Positions 1 through 5,930 of a stretch of DNA of 5,930 nucleotides are shown here, one piece after another. Below the pieces are notes generated by a model. It did no database searches and was not told the DNA's origin. It was given only the letters and a program-made list of their open reading frames with translations. The stretch covers positions 1-5,930 of the forward strand of contig JAJFLK010000370.1 of assembly GCA_021772735.1 (NCBI GenBank), in the 5' to 3' direction. The position numbers and the translations under genes are program-made. How positions within the stretch are numbered: the first letter of the stretch is position 1; every line of letters begins with the position of its first letter. The stretch comes from Candidatus Sumerlaeota bacterium (lineage in GTDB: Bacteria; Sumerlaeota; Sumerlaeia; MVZB01; JAJFLK01).

Positions 1-44
1 TTTGGGTTATGAGCCCAACGAGCTACCAACTGCTCCACCCCGCG
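1..44 (-). tRNA. Initiator tRNA-fMet (CAU), 5' part, cut by the window edge
   Basis: Read on the minus strand, 44 to 1 gives the first 44 nucleotides of a tRNA. The acceptor 5' strand begins CGCGGGG. The D-stem is GAGC/GCTC with a TTGGTA-containing loop. The anticodon stem is TTGGG/CCCAA around the loop CTCATAA, so the anticodon CAT lies at 9-11. Two features mark the bacterial initiator rather than an elongator Met tRNA: three consecutive G-C pairs (GGG/CCC) next to the anticodon loop, and an A11:U24 pair in the D-stem. The sequence is very close to the E. coli fMet tRNA as I remember it. The C1 x A72 mismatch, T-arm and CCA end lie outside the window and cannot be checked. The tRNA delivers formyl-methionine to start codons in translation initiation. 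Confidence 0.95.
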
Positions 45-92
45 TCATCCGAGACCGATGGTTCTGACGACCCAACGGCACCGCAAACCCAG

Positions 93-121
93 ACTATACG
101 GAGCGGTAAACGGCGTGTCAA
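93..121 (-). promoter_or_regulatory. Promoter of the initiator tRNA gene
   Basis: On the minus strand, TTGACA (121-116, a perfect -35 hexamer) is followed by exactly 17 bases and then TATAGT (98-93, one mismatch to TATAAT). This predicts transcription starting around position 86, about 40 bases before tRNA nucleotide 1 at 44. The leader would be removed by RNase P. Orientation, spacing and position directly upstream of a stable-RNA gene all agree. It also means the tRNA need not depend on read-through from the membrane-protein gene that lies upstream on the same strand. Confidence 0.8.
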
Positions 122-161
122 GGGGGAGAAAGTTCACATCGATTTACCCCGGGGAACGGCC

Positions 162-192
162 TGGCGAAGCGATCTTGTCGATGTTTTCGCCA
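162..192 (-). terminator. Weak inverted repeat after the YfhO-like gene, possible terminator
   Basis: The 7-base arms TGGCGAA (162-168) and TTCGCCA (186-192) are perfect inverted repeats separated by 17 bases. The repeat begins about 42 bases past the stop codon of the minus-strand gene and lies ahead of the tRNA promoter, where a terminator would be expected. The loop is long and no T-tract follows on the minus strand, so it is a poor intrinsic terminator. A short CCCCGGGG palindrome at 147-154 comes just after it in the transcript. It may be a 3'-end stabilising hairpin or chance. Confidence 0.25.
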
Positions 193-233
193 AAGTTTTC
201 GACTCACATCCGGCACATATTCGTGTTCGATTT

Positions 234-3170
234 TCAGCCGTTGTCGGGCCGACGACTCGCCGCCGTGTATCCGGCCAACAGCGCGATCCCGGCCAGGGCC
301 ATCAAGCCGGACATCATCAATCCCGGCGGGAAGTAGCTCAGTTCAATGTCGGACGCGCCCGGCGGGATCTCCAGTTCGATCCAGGGCAATTCGGGGGATT
401 CGGCCAATTGCGCCGATTCGGGCGTCTGCGGCAATCCCGGGAATCGGGCATCGCGGCTTGGGGGCGATGGCTCGACGGCTGGGCCGACCTCGACTCGCGT
501 GCCGTTCACTAGTGCCCGCCAGCCGGGCCACCAGACCTCGTGAACTCGCAGCCGGGCGGGCTCGCGGCCGTTCCACTCCACATGGATTTGCATTTGATTC
601 GGGGACGTTCGATCGGTGATACGCTCAATCTCGCCCGTGAACTTTGCTCCCGATTCTCTCTCCGTCCGTGAGTCGCGCTCCGATGCGATCAGGCGTGCTC
701 GGGTGCCCGGGCCGGTATATCGAACGCGTCTGGTCATGGCCCCGGCTATGGCGGCTTCAGATTTGTATGTTTCGGCCAGCGTCTCGTCCCAGAGAAACGC
801 GCCGACTAGCGCGTCGCCCTCGGCCATCGTCAGCTCGACCCCGGCAAGGCGTTTCGTTCCGTCTCGTCCCGGCGTCCAGGTTTCGATCTCATAGACTCGG
901 AACTGCGCGATCATGGCTTCGAGACTCGTTGCGTCTGGCGGCTCAGGCTTAGACTCAGGATCAGAAGATGCGATCGGTTTTCGATCCAGCCTCTTGACCA
1001 GCACCGGTGATTGGGCCTCGGGTCCGAAATCAAGCCGGGTTTCCATCAGCGTACGGTCATCGTAGAAAACACGCATATGCCGGCGTGTTGATTCGCCCGC
1101 TCGTCCCGGTTTACCTGCTTCGCTCGCTTCGGCGGCGCGAATTACGATTCGAAGCTCGACTCCTGCGGGCCATGCCGGGGAAGGTCCAGCCCATCGCCCG
1201 TCACGTTCGTGCAGATAAACCGGAAACCCCCATCGAGGGATAGTGCCCCCGGCGAGATCGAGCGGCGCAATCGTTTCGGCGGCGTCTTCATCGGCAGGGT
1301 AGGGCGGATAGAACAGCGTGAAGTGGCGTCGCCAGGGTTGGAGGCTCGCGGGCCACTGGATGGATTGATTCCACCATCGCTCAAAACGAGCCGAGCGCGC
1401 GGGCTCATATCCATCCACACTGCGCAGCCCCATGACGGTCGATAGATTGGGCAGCTCAGTCTCTCCGCCATCGATCCGGCGGAAGTCGTAGCTCGTATCG
1501 GGCTTCCAATCGACCGCAAACATCCGGCCCTCCTCCGCCAGGGTTCGTCCCTTTTCGTTTTGAACCCCGGTCGTGAGGGCCTCGGCGGGAATCGAACTGA
1601 AATCCGTTGTTCGCCAGGTCACCACGGCCAGCGGAATCAAACCGATCCACGCCGCCACGGCGATCGATTTGCCGTTTGTCGTCGCCGAGGAAGCCACAGA
1701 AGTTGCGATCATCAGAACCACGACGATTGCCGAGGCAATCAGCGCCGGGGATTGGAATATATCCATCCCGAAGACGCGCGCCCCGATGATCGCTATGGCA
1801 ACGGCGGGGATCGACGATGCAAGGCGGATGATCCAGTCGAATCCACCACCCCCACTGCCCTCGCCATCGGTTGTCGTCGACGATAGAGATTCGGGATCTT
1901 GCGATGTGTCGAGCCGTGCGGCGAGGCCGAGGCCCGCGGCCAGGATCAAAAACCATTGCGTCACGCCGAGGATGCGTCGCGGTCCGTGGAAAGCCGAGAG
2001 AGCGGGCACGAGTTCGAGCGCCGCCTCCATGACCGGACGCCAGGCAAAGATCATTGTCGCCAGAGCCGCGCACCAGGCGGCCGACCATGGAGCAAGCCAC
2101 GGACCAAACCTCGGGCCGAGCCGCCTACGACGGATCGGGACCAGGCCCGCCAGAGCAAGCGTCACGACGCCGATCGCGGCCGAAGCCTCGGCGTCGGCGG
2201 GGCCCGCGCCGAGCGGACCCGTCCCGATGGGCATCGCGAGGATGCGAACGATCTCGCCGAGGCTTCCGTAAGTCCCGGCGAGGATCCCGGCCGTCTCGGT
2301 GCCGGCGGCTCGTGTGGTCTCGCCCAGGAACATTAATTGCGGCAGCCAGCCCGGAGCGCCGAGCAGGACGCCGCAGATGGCCGTTGCTAACATAAAGGAA
2401 ATCCATCGCCCTGCACGCCCGGAGCCGCCCGAACCGAAAGCAGCTACGAAGAGGGCCATCACAAGACCATAAACGCCGAGCGCCGCGAACCCATACGCGG
2501 CGAGCTGATGCGCGCCGCCGAGGATCGCCAGCGCGGTTGCCGCCGCCCCGGCGACGATCCATTTCGGCCGGCCCGTCTCGGCATATGCGTGAGCCGCAAG
2601 CAGCCAGAGCGGCCACCAAGGGACGACGTTAAGGTAATTGCCATACTGCAATCGGCTCCAGAGGTAACTGCCCGCGAGGACTGCCCCGCCGCTCCAGAGC
2701 CCGCCCCAAAACCCGGCTGTTCCGGCGGTCTCAGCCCCGGCCATGCCGAGCCCGGCCCGATCTGCCTCATCAGGGCTGCCGATGCGCCGCACGAGCGCGA
2801 ACGTCATCGCGGAGGCCAATCCGATCTGAAATATCGTGGGCGCAGTGAACGCAACGCCCCCCGGAGCCAGGAGCATCGGCCAGTTCAAGGGATAGGCCAG
2901 CGCGGCCTGCGGATTGGCAAACAGAGGCATGCCGCATAAGATGGAATCGTTCCACCACGGCATCGCTCCGGCGCGCGTCAGCCCGGCCGCATGAACGCGC
3001 AGCGGATAGAAGTACATCACGACATCCATGAATTGCGGGATGGCTCCGCGCGCGAGCCATGGCGAGAGCAAGACGAGTGGCGCGGCCAGAAGCGTCGCGA
3101 ATCCCACGGCGGAGATCAGCCGGCACGACCGATTTCCGACGGGGGCGAGTGTCAAATTTTCGTGATTCAT
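234..3170 (-). CDS. YfhO-family multi-spanning membrane protein (GT-C glycosyltransferase-like)
   Basis: This 978-residue protein is predicted to be an inner-membrane GT-C-type transferase. The family is thought to move sugars from polyprenyl-phosphate carriers to envelope polymers; B. subtilis YfhO is linked to lipoteichoic acid glycosylation. Residues 18-40 form the first membrane helix. An Asp at 49 follows in the first outer loop (QFMDVVMYFYP), the usual GT-C acidic site. Next come the family-type PWWNDSILCGMPLFANP motif (71-87) and a run of about a dozen hydrophobic helices to residue ~518. A large non-membrane region (~520-949) contains the family-like N575...GYEP (587-590) segment and a WWPGW...VNG motif (880-890). 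SYFPPG (945-950) leads into a final helix (~950-970). I chose the ATG at 3170 because the frame's longer start at 3242 adds a charged, Pro/Arg-rich stretch ahead of helix 1; neither start has a clear ribosome binding site. The frame is intact, and the substrate is unknown. Low-complexity loops occur at ~138-152 and ~430-443. No other glycan genes lie beside it. Confidence 0.85.
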   Translation of the reverse strand: MNHENLTLAPVGNRSCRLISAVGFATLLAAPLVLLSPWLARGAIPQFMDVVMYFYPLRVHAAGLTRAGAMPWWNDSILCGMPLFANPQAALAYPLNWPMLLAPGGVAFTAPTIFQIGLASAMTFALVRRIGSPDEADRAGLGMAGAETAGTAGFWGGLWSGGAVLAGSYLWSRLQYGNYLNVVPWWPLWLLAAHAYAETGRPKWIVAGAAATALAILGGAHQLAAYGFAALGVYGLVMALFVAAFGSGGSGRAGRWISFMLATAICGVLLGAPGWLPQLMFLGETTRAAGTETAGILAGTYGSLGEIVRILAMPIGTGPLGAGPADAEASAAIGVVTLALAGLVPIRRRRLGPRFGPWLAPWSAAWCAALATMIFAWRPVMEAALELVPALSAFHGPRRILGVTQWFLILAAGLGLAARLDTSQDPESLSSTTTDGEGSGGGGFDWIIRLASSIPAVAIAIIGARVFGMDIFQSPALIASAIVVVLMIATSVASSATTNGKSIAVAAWIGLIPLAVVTWRTTDFSSIPAEALTTGVQNEKGRTLAEEGRMFAVDWKPDTSYDFRRIDGGETELPNLSTVMGLRSVDGYEPARSARFERWWNQSIQWPASLQPWRRHFTLFYPPYPADEDAAETIAPLDLAGGTIPRWGFPVYLHERDGRWAGPSPAWPAGVELRIVIRAAEASEAGKPGRAGESTRRHMRVFYDDRTLMETRLDFGPEAQSPVLVKRLDRKPIASSDPESKPEPPDATSLEAMIAQFRVYEIETWTPGRDGTKRLAGVELTMAEGDALVGAFLWDETLAETYKSEAAIAGAMTRRVRYTGPGTRARLIASERDSRTERESGAKFTGEIERITDRTSPNQMQIHVEWNGREPARLRVHEVWWPGWRALVNGTRVEVGPAVEPSPPSRDARFPGLPQTPESAQLAESPELPWIELEIPPGASDIELSYFPPGLMMSGLMALAGIALLAGYTAASRRPDNG

Positions 3171-3403
3171 AGGATCAGTTGGCGGCCGTTTCTTTCGGGG
3201 CTCGGATCGCCCGAGGTCATCGCGTCGGGGCCGAATTCGCATGCACGGCTTGCCACCGCTCGTCTGAACGAACTAGACTTCGACGCGAGATCAGGTGACG
3301 CTGGTCGTTGCCTGGGGCAATCACAACAATTACCGCGATCACCGCCCCAAGGGTCGCCTCCCATGGAAGGGTCATCAAGTTGAGAATTCAAACCGAATCT
3401 TTA
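3171..3403. other. Divergent intergenic region between the YfhO-like and lipoprotein genes
   Basis: These 233 bases separate two divergently transcribed genes and should hold promoters for both. No ORF here has a convincing start or protein character. A short stem TTGCC/GGCAA with a three-base loop occurs near 3308-3320. No strong minus-strand promoter for the YfhO-like gene was seen. The possible plus-strand promoter is listed separately. No obvious operator palindrome or riboswitch was recognised. Confidence 0.6.
3250..3279 (+). promoter_or_regulatory. Candidate promoter for the lipoprotein/regulator pair
   Basis: TTGCCA (3250-3255; one mismatch to TTGACA) is followed by 18 bases and then TAGACT (3274-3279; two mismatches to TATAAT). 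The match is modest. It is the best sigma-70-like pair seen on the plus strand before the gene at 3404, and would give a leader of about 115-120 bases. It could be chance. Confidence 0.3.
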
Positions 3404-3856
3404 ATGCGGGGCTCGCGCCGAGCCTCGGCTGTCGCTGCAAGCCTGATCGTCGCACTGCTTGCGACGTGGACCGCATCGTGTGCACACGACAAGGAACGCG
3501 AGGAAGCCGAAGAGAAGCGCCGCGAGGATATGCGCTGGAATGGCCGCCAGATCGGACAGGGCGAGGTCGTGGCGTTTGATTTCGAGGGCGATGGGGAATG
3601 GCACAAGACGCCTTTTCTCGCCTTCGATGGTGATAAGATTCAGATCGTTCCAAGCGGGATGGGTCGGGCGGTCGCCGCCGGAGCCATCCAGTTCCGCATT
3701 GGCCGTTCCGTTCAGATTATCAATTCGGAGCAGGCGTTCGCCGTGACTCAGCCCGGGCCCATCGCCTTCCGCCTGGATCGCCGCAAGGCCCCGGGATACA
3801 GCGGAACGCTGTCCGTCGAGATCCGGCGGATCGCCGAAGTCAGACGCCGACAATGA
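3404..3856 (+). CDS. Probable lipoprotein with a PA-IL/LecA-like beta-sandwich domain, function unknown
   Basis: This 150-residue protein starts with a signal peptide: basic MRGSRR, a hydrophobic core (~7-22), then TASC with Cys26 as the likely lipidated residue. The -3 position is Thr rather than the usual Leu. A highly charged linker (~28-44, rich in E, K and R) follows. The rest (~45-144) is beta-rich. From memory it resembles the galactose lectin PA-IL: a GEVVA strand (53-57), GDKIQIVPSGM (76-86), GAIQFRIG (93-100), G118 PIAFRLD (to D125) and SGTLSVEI (133-140) match successive PA-IL segments in order. The loop with PA-IL Tyr36 is missing, as are the paired calcium-binding Asn residues, so classical galactose binding is unlikely. 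The role is unknown; inner- or outer-membrane-anchored periplasmic. ATG 3404 has no clear ribosome binding site. An in-frame TTG at 3380 behind GGAAGGG (3365-3371) is a credible alternative and would add eight residues. The regulator gene follows after 55 bases and may share its transcript. Confidence 0.7.
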   Translation: MRGSRRASAVAASLIVALLATWTASCAHDKEREEAEEKRREDMRWNGRQIGQGEVVAFDFEGDGEWHKTPFLAFDGDKIQIVPSGMGRAVAAGAIQFRIGRSVQIINSEQAFAVTQPGPIAFRLDRRKAPGYSGTLSVEIRRIAEVRRRQ

Positions 3857-3881
3857 ACCCGTGCGCCGCATTGACACTTAG

Positions 3882-3904
3882 AGGAGGCGACCCGGCCCAT
3901 CGCC
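3882..3904 (+). promoter_or_regulatory. Distant Shine-Dalgarno AGGAGG with hairpin ahead of the regulator start
   Basis: AGGAGG (3882-3887) is a full anti-16S match but ends 24 bases before the ATG at 3912, much farther than the usual 5-10. In-frame codons between them include no ATG, GTG or TTG, and an in-frame TAG at 3879 closes the frame upstream. GGCGA (3886-3890) pairs with TCGCC (3900-3904) around a 9-base loop. The stem would either bring the site closer to the ATG or mask the last GG of the site. An ATC codon lies directly before the ATG. Confidence 0.45.
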
Positions 3905-3911
3905 GGACATC

Positions 3912-5003
3912 ATGACTTCCATTGCCGCGAGCGAGACCACCTCGGTCGGCTCGCCCAAGCAGCGTCTCAATGTGTTGATTACCGACGACGAGCCGATGTT
4001 GCGTTCAGTGATCGGCGACTTCATGGAAGTGCTCAATCTTTGCGCGTTCGAGCAGGCCAATGATGGCGTCGAGGCGCTTGCGCATTTGCGGAGCAAACCC
4101 GTGGACTGCCTTCTTTCAGATATCCGCATGCCCCGGATGAATCTCGAAAAGTTGATGGGCGAGATTTCCGACGAGTTTCCCGATCTGGTTGTGATCGCGA
4201 CTTCGGGCTATTCCGATCTCGAAAGCGTGATCCACGTTCACGAGATCGGCGCCGACGAGTTTCTTGCCAAGCCACTGGATCTGGATTCGCTTGAGCGCAC
4301 GCTGATCTGGATTCCGCATCGCTCGCTAATCATCAAGCTGGTCGAGCGTCTATTTGGCCCGGCAAGCGAGGACTCCGGCCTGGATTGGGATGGCCGCCTT
4401 GCGGCGCTTACCCGCGCGCTCTGCGGGGTTGACGCGTCCCACGTTGCTCGGATGCGGCACGCCGCGCGCACGGCGGCGCTGGTGGAGATCGTCGCCGAGA
4501 ATCAAGACATATCCGCGCGGCGTGATTTGAGGCTTGCTGCGCTGCTCCATGAGATCGGCGTTACCGAGCGGCAACTGCGCCTGATCGACGAGACTCGAGC
4601 GCTACGCCACAATGAATTGGATCTGGTCAGGCTGACCCCAATGCTTTCATCGCGTGCGATCGGCCCGCGGCTGGGCGATTCGGCTGCGCCGAAGATTGTC
4701 GAAGGCCATCTTGCGTGGGCATCGCAGGATGCGGCCGAGGAACGGGTCTGGGATGCCACGCAGCGCTCGATCTGTCTTCTCGGCGTTCTCAACGTTCTCG
4801 ACGCGCTTGTCTACGCACGCGCCGACCGGCCCGCGTTCCCTCTGGATTCGGCCCGCGCTGAACTGAAGGATCTTTATTCGCGCACGAACCTCACGCCGTG
4901 CAAACAGGTTCTCTCGCACTGGGATGAGATCGAAAAGTTCTACGCCGTCCAGTTAGCGCTCGCAGAGCAGGCAGTTTCCGCCGATCAGGCGCCCGCGCCC
5001 TAA
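3912..5003 (+). CDS. Response regulator: CheY-like receiver plus degenerate HD-GYP-like domain
   Basis: This 363-residue cytoplasmic protein has an N-terminal receiver (~19-130) with the full phosphorylation set: acidic pair D25/D26, phospho-acceptor D70 in SDIRMP, S98 (or T97) in ATSGYSD, and K120 in AKPLD. After a linker (~140-160), residues ~165-345 follow the HD-GYP helical pattern: H177, AALLHEIG (209-216), VEGH (263-266), VLDAL (295-299) and RADRPAF (303-309). HD-GYP proteins normally hydrolyse cyclic di-GMP. Here the HD pair is H213-E214, the later HP is TP (242-243), HHE is GHL (265-267), GYP is absent and the later Asp ligand is Asn294. Enzyme activity is therefore doubtful; a binding or protein-interaction output is more likely. 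No DNA-binding domain is visible. ATG 3912 is the first start after an in-frame stop at 3879. No partner kinase gene is in view. The gene lies 55 bases after the lipoprotein gene and converges on the amidohydrolase gene. Confidence 0.85.
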   Translation: MTSIAASETTSVGSPKQRLNVLITDDEPMLRSVIGDFMEVLNLCAFEQANDGVEALAHLRSKPVDCLLSDIRMPRMNLEKLMGEISDEFPDLVVIATSGYSDLESVIHVHEIGADEFLAKPLDLDSLERTLIWIPHRSLIIKLVERLFGPASEDSGLDWDGRLAALTRALCGVDASHVARMRHAARTAALVEIVAENQDISARRDLRLAALLHEIGVTERQLRLIDETRALRHNELDLVRLTPMLSSRAIGPRLGDSAAPKIVEGHLAWASQDAAEERVWDATQRSICLLGVLNVLDALVYARADRPAFPLDSARAELKDLYSRTNLTPCKQVLSHWDEIEKFYAVQLALAEQAVSADQAPAP

Positions 5004-5007
5004 GACC

Positions 5008-5038
5008 GTCCGGAAAGATCGGGCGGACCGCCTTGCGG
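5008..5038. terminator. GC-rich hairpins in the 42-base convergent gap, possible shared terminator
   Basis: Between the two convergent stop codons, GTCCG (5008-5012) can pair with CGGAC (5024-5028), and CCGC (5028-5031) with GCGG (5035-5038) around a three-base loop. GGCG/CGCC (5022-5025/5029-5032) is an overlapping alternative. The stems are short, and no T-tract follows on either strand. The position suits bidirectional termination, but the sequence is not a classical intrinsic terminator. Confidence 0.3.
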
Positions 5039-5045
5039 CCTCGCG

Positions 5046-5930
5046 TTATTGTCCCGAAGATTTCAGAAAATTTGAGTTAAACAAGTCGAGTGTCGCGGCG
5101 CACAGCGCTTTGACCCCGGTGCGGATGGTCGGCTCGGGATCGGGATGATACAGACTCGAATGGAGCGAGGGCGGCTTCACGCCGGGCGCAAGATCCGGCA
5201 GCGAGCCGAGCCGAAACATGAAAATCGGAATACGGGGTCCCTCACGGCCGGATCGGCCGAAATCGTCGCCCCCCATCGACGGCTTGCCCTCCACCACGTT
5301 CGAGGCGCCCAGCAGATCGTTCAGCACGCCGACAACGTGTTCGACCAGCGCCGGATCGTTGTACGTCGCCGGTGTGTATTCATCTTTGATCTCGACAATG
5401 GGTTCCAATTCGGGCGGCACGCCAGCGGCCAGCGCCTCGGCTTGTGTGACGCGGCGGATGCCATCGAGCAATTGGTTTCGCGTTTCATCGGAATACGAGC
5501 GGACGGTCAATTGAAGCCGAGCCTCGTTGGGAATGATGTTGTGCTTTGTCCCGGCATGGATCGATCCGACGGTGATGACCGCCGGCTCTCGGGGCGATAT
5601 CTCTCGGCTCACGATCGTTTGCAACGTGACAACGATTCGTGATGCGATCACCACAGGATCGATCGTGGTCTCGGGATACGCCCCGTGGCCGCCGCGCCCC
5701 CGGACGAGAATATCGACCGAATCCACGTTCGCCATCGCGTATCCTGGAACGTATCCGATGAAGCCGGGCCGCAGGACGGAATCGACATGCAACGCCAGGC
5801 AGGCGTCGGGCCGGGGGAATCGATCGAACAAGCCATCGGCAATCATCGCGCGCGCTCCGGCGCCGCGCTCCTCGGCCGGTTGGGCGAGCGCGATGAACGT
5901 CCCGCTCCAGTCTTCTTTCATCGCTACCAG
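5046..5930 (-). CDS. M20D-family amidohydrolase (metal-dependent), C-terminal part, cut by the window edge
   Basis: The frame enters from the right edge (codons CTG-GTA-GCG before the first in-window Met at 5919-5921), so that Met is internal and ~100 or more N-terminal residues, including the usual HxCGHD metal site, are missing. Numbering from that Met, WSGTFIALAQPAEE (5-18) carries the catalytic and metal-binding Glu pair E17/E18. H45 sits in the LH motif of the second metal site. GGHGAYP (77-83) belongs to the dimerisation domain, with H79 contributing to the partner's active site. HNIIP...R (127-141) is the M20D substrate-site signature. MGGDDF (216-221) replaces the common MGSEDF, and SLHSSLYHPD (252-261) supplies the last His ligand, H254. 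The family hydrolyses N-acyl amino acids, hippurate or indole-acetyl amino acids; substrate cannot be named here. The C-terminus ends with LKSSGQ. Any signal peptide is out of view. The stop is TAA at 5048-5046. Confidence 0.9.
   Translation of the reverse strand: MVAMKEDWSGTFIALAQPAEERGAGARAMIADGLFDRFPRPDACLALHVDSVLRPGFIGYVPGYAMANVDSVDILVRGRGGHGAYPETTIDPVVIASRIVVTLQTIVSREISPREPAVITVGSIHAGTKHNIIPNEARLQLTVRSYSDETRNQLLDGIRRVTQAEALAAGVPPELEPIVEIKDEYTPATYNDPALVEHVVGVLNDLLGASNVVEGKPSMGGDDFGRSGREGPRIPIFMFRLGSLPDLAPGVKPPSLHSSLYHPDPEPTIRTGVKALCAATLDLFNSNFLKSSGQ

Noticed and set aside
9..512. Plus-strand ORF of 167 codons across the tRNA, its promoter and the end of the YfhO-like gene
   Set aside because: It overlaps the tRNA and promoter on the other strand, and its later part is the antisense of a well-supported membrane-protein gene. 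The translation is Arg/Gly-rich with no family features.
1456..2100. Minus-strand ORF of 214 codons in another frame of the YfhO-like gene, and a similar one at 2125-2619
   Set aside because: Both are out-of-frame shadows rich in Arg and Gly. The overlapping 978-residue frame carries the family motifs and membrane helices throughout.
1573..2271. Plus-strand ORF of 232 codons inside the YfhO-like gene
   Set aside because: It is antisense to transmembrane and loop coding. Long open frames are expected opposite GC-rich genes, and the protein shows only Arg/Ala/Pro-rich composition.
3171..3242. Longer start of the YfhO-like protein at 3242
   Set aside because: It adds 24 charged and Pro-rich residues before the first membrane helix, with no ribosome binding site. 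The start at 3170 gives a typical N-terminus, though the choice is not certain.
3308..3403. Longer start of the lipoprotein at 3308
   Set aside because: It would place 32 extra residues ahead of a complete signal peptide, which would be abnormal for a secreted lipoprotein.
3871..3876. Perfect TTGACA before the regulator gene
   Set aside because: No -10-like hexamer is present 15-19 bases downstream, where the sequence is a GC-rich CCCGGCCCA stretch.
5145..5642. Plus-strand ORF of 165 codons opposite the amidohydrolase
   Set aside because: It is antisense to conserved M20D motifs on the minus strand and has no recognisable protein features.

Overview
The window holds four protein genes and one partial RNA gene from a GC-rich bacterium (by eye about 60% G+C). 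No mobile element, CRISPR array or long repeat is visible. The gene mix suggests a Planctomycetota or other environmental Gram-negative lineage: a very long YfhO-type membrane glycosyltransferase, a small lipoprotein, an orphan receiver/HD-GYP-like regulator, an M20D amidohydrolase, and few clear Shine-Dalgarno sites. That placement is an inference from style, not from a marker gene.

Layout, left to right. Positions 1-44 (minus) are the 5' half of an initiator tRNA-fMet(CAU) that continues off the left edge. It has its own near-consensus sigma-70-type promoter at 93-121. Positions 234-3170 (minus) encode a 978-residue YfhO-family (GT-C-like) integral membrane protein. A 233-base divergent intergenic region (3171-3403) follows. 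Positions 3404-3856 (plus) encode a 150-residue probable lipoprotein whose C-terminal domain resembles the PA-IL/LecA beta-sandwich. Positions 3912-5003 (plus), 55 bases later, encode a response regulator: an intact CheY-like receiver fused to an HD-GYP-like domain that has lost most of its metal and signature residues. A 42-base convergent gap containing GC-rich hairpins separates it from 5046-5930 (minus), the C-terminal part of an M20D amidohydrolase that runs off the right edge.

The lipoprotein and the regulator may be co-transcribed. The other genes look like independent units, and nothing shows that the four act in one pathway. The points most worth attention are the degenerate HD-GYP output domain, the possible lectin-like fold in the small lipoprotein next to it, and the unusual arrangement of a strong Shine-Dalgarno sequence plus hairpin far ahead of the regulator's start codon. 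I found no convincing evidence of a wholly new multi-gene system.
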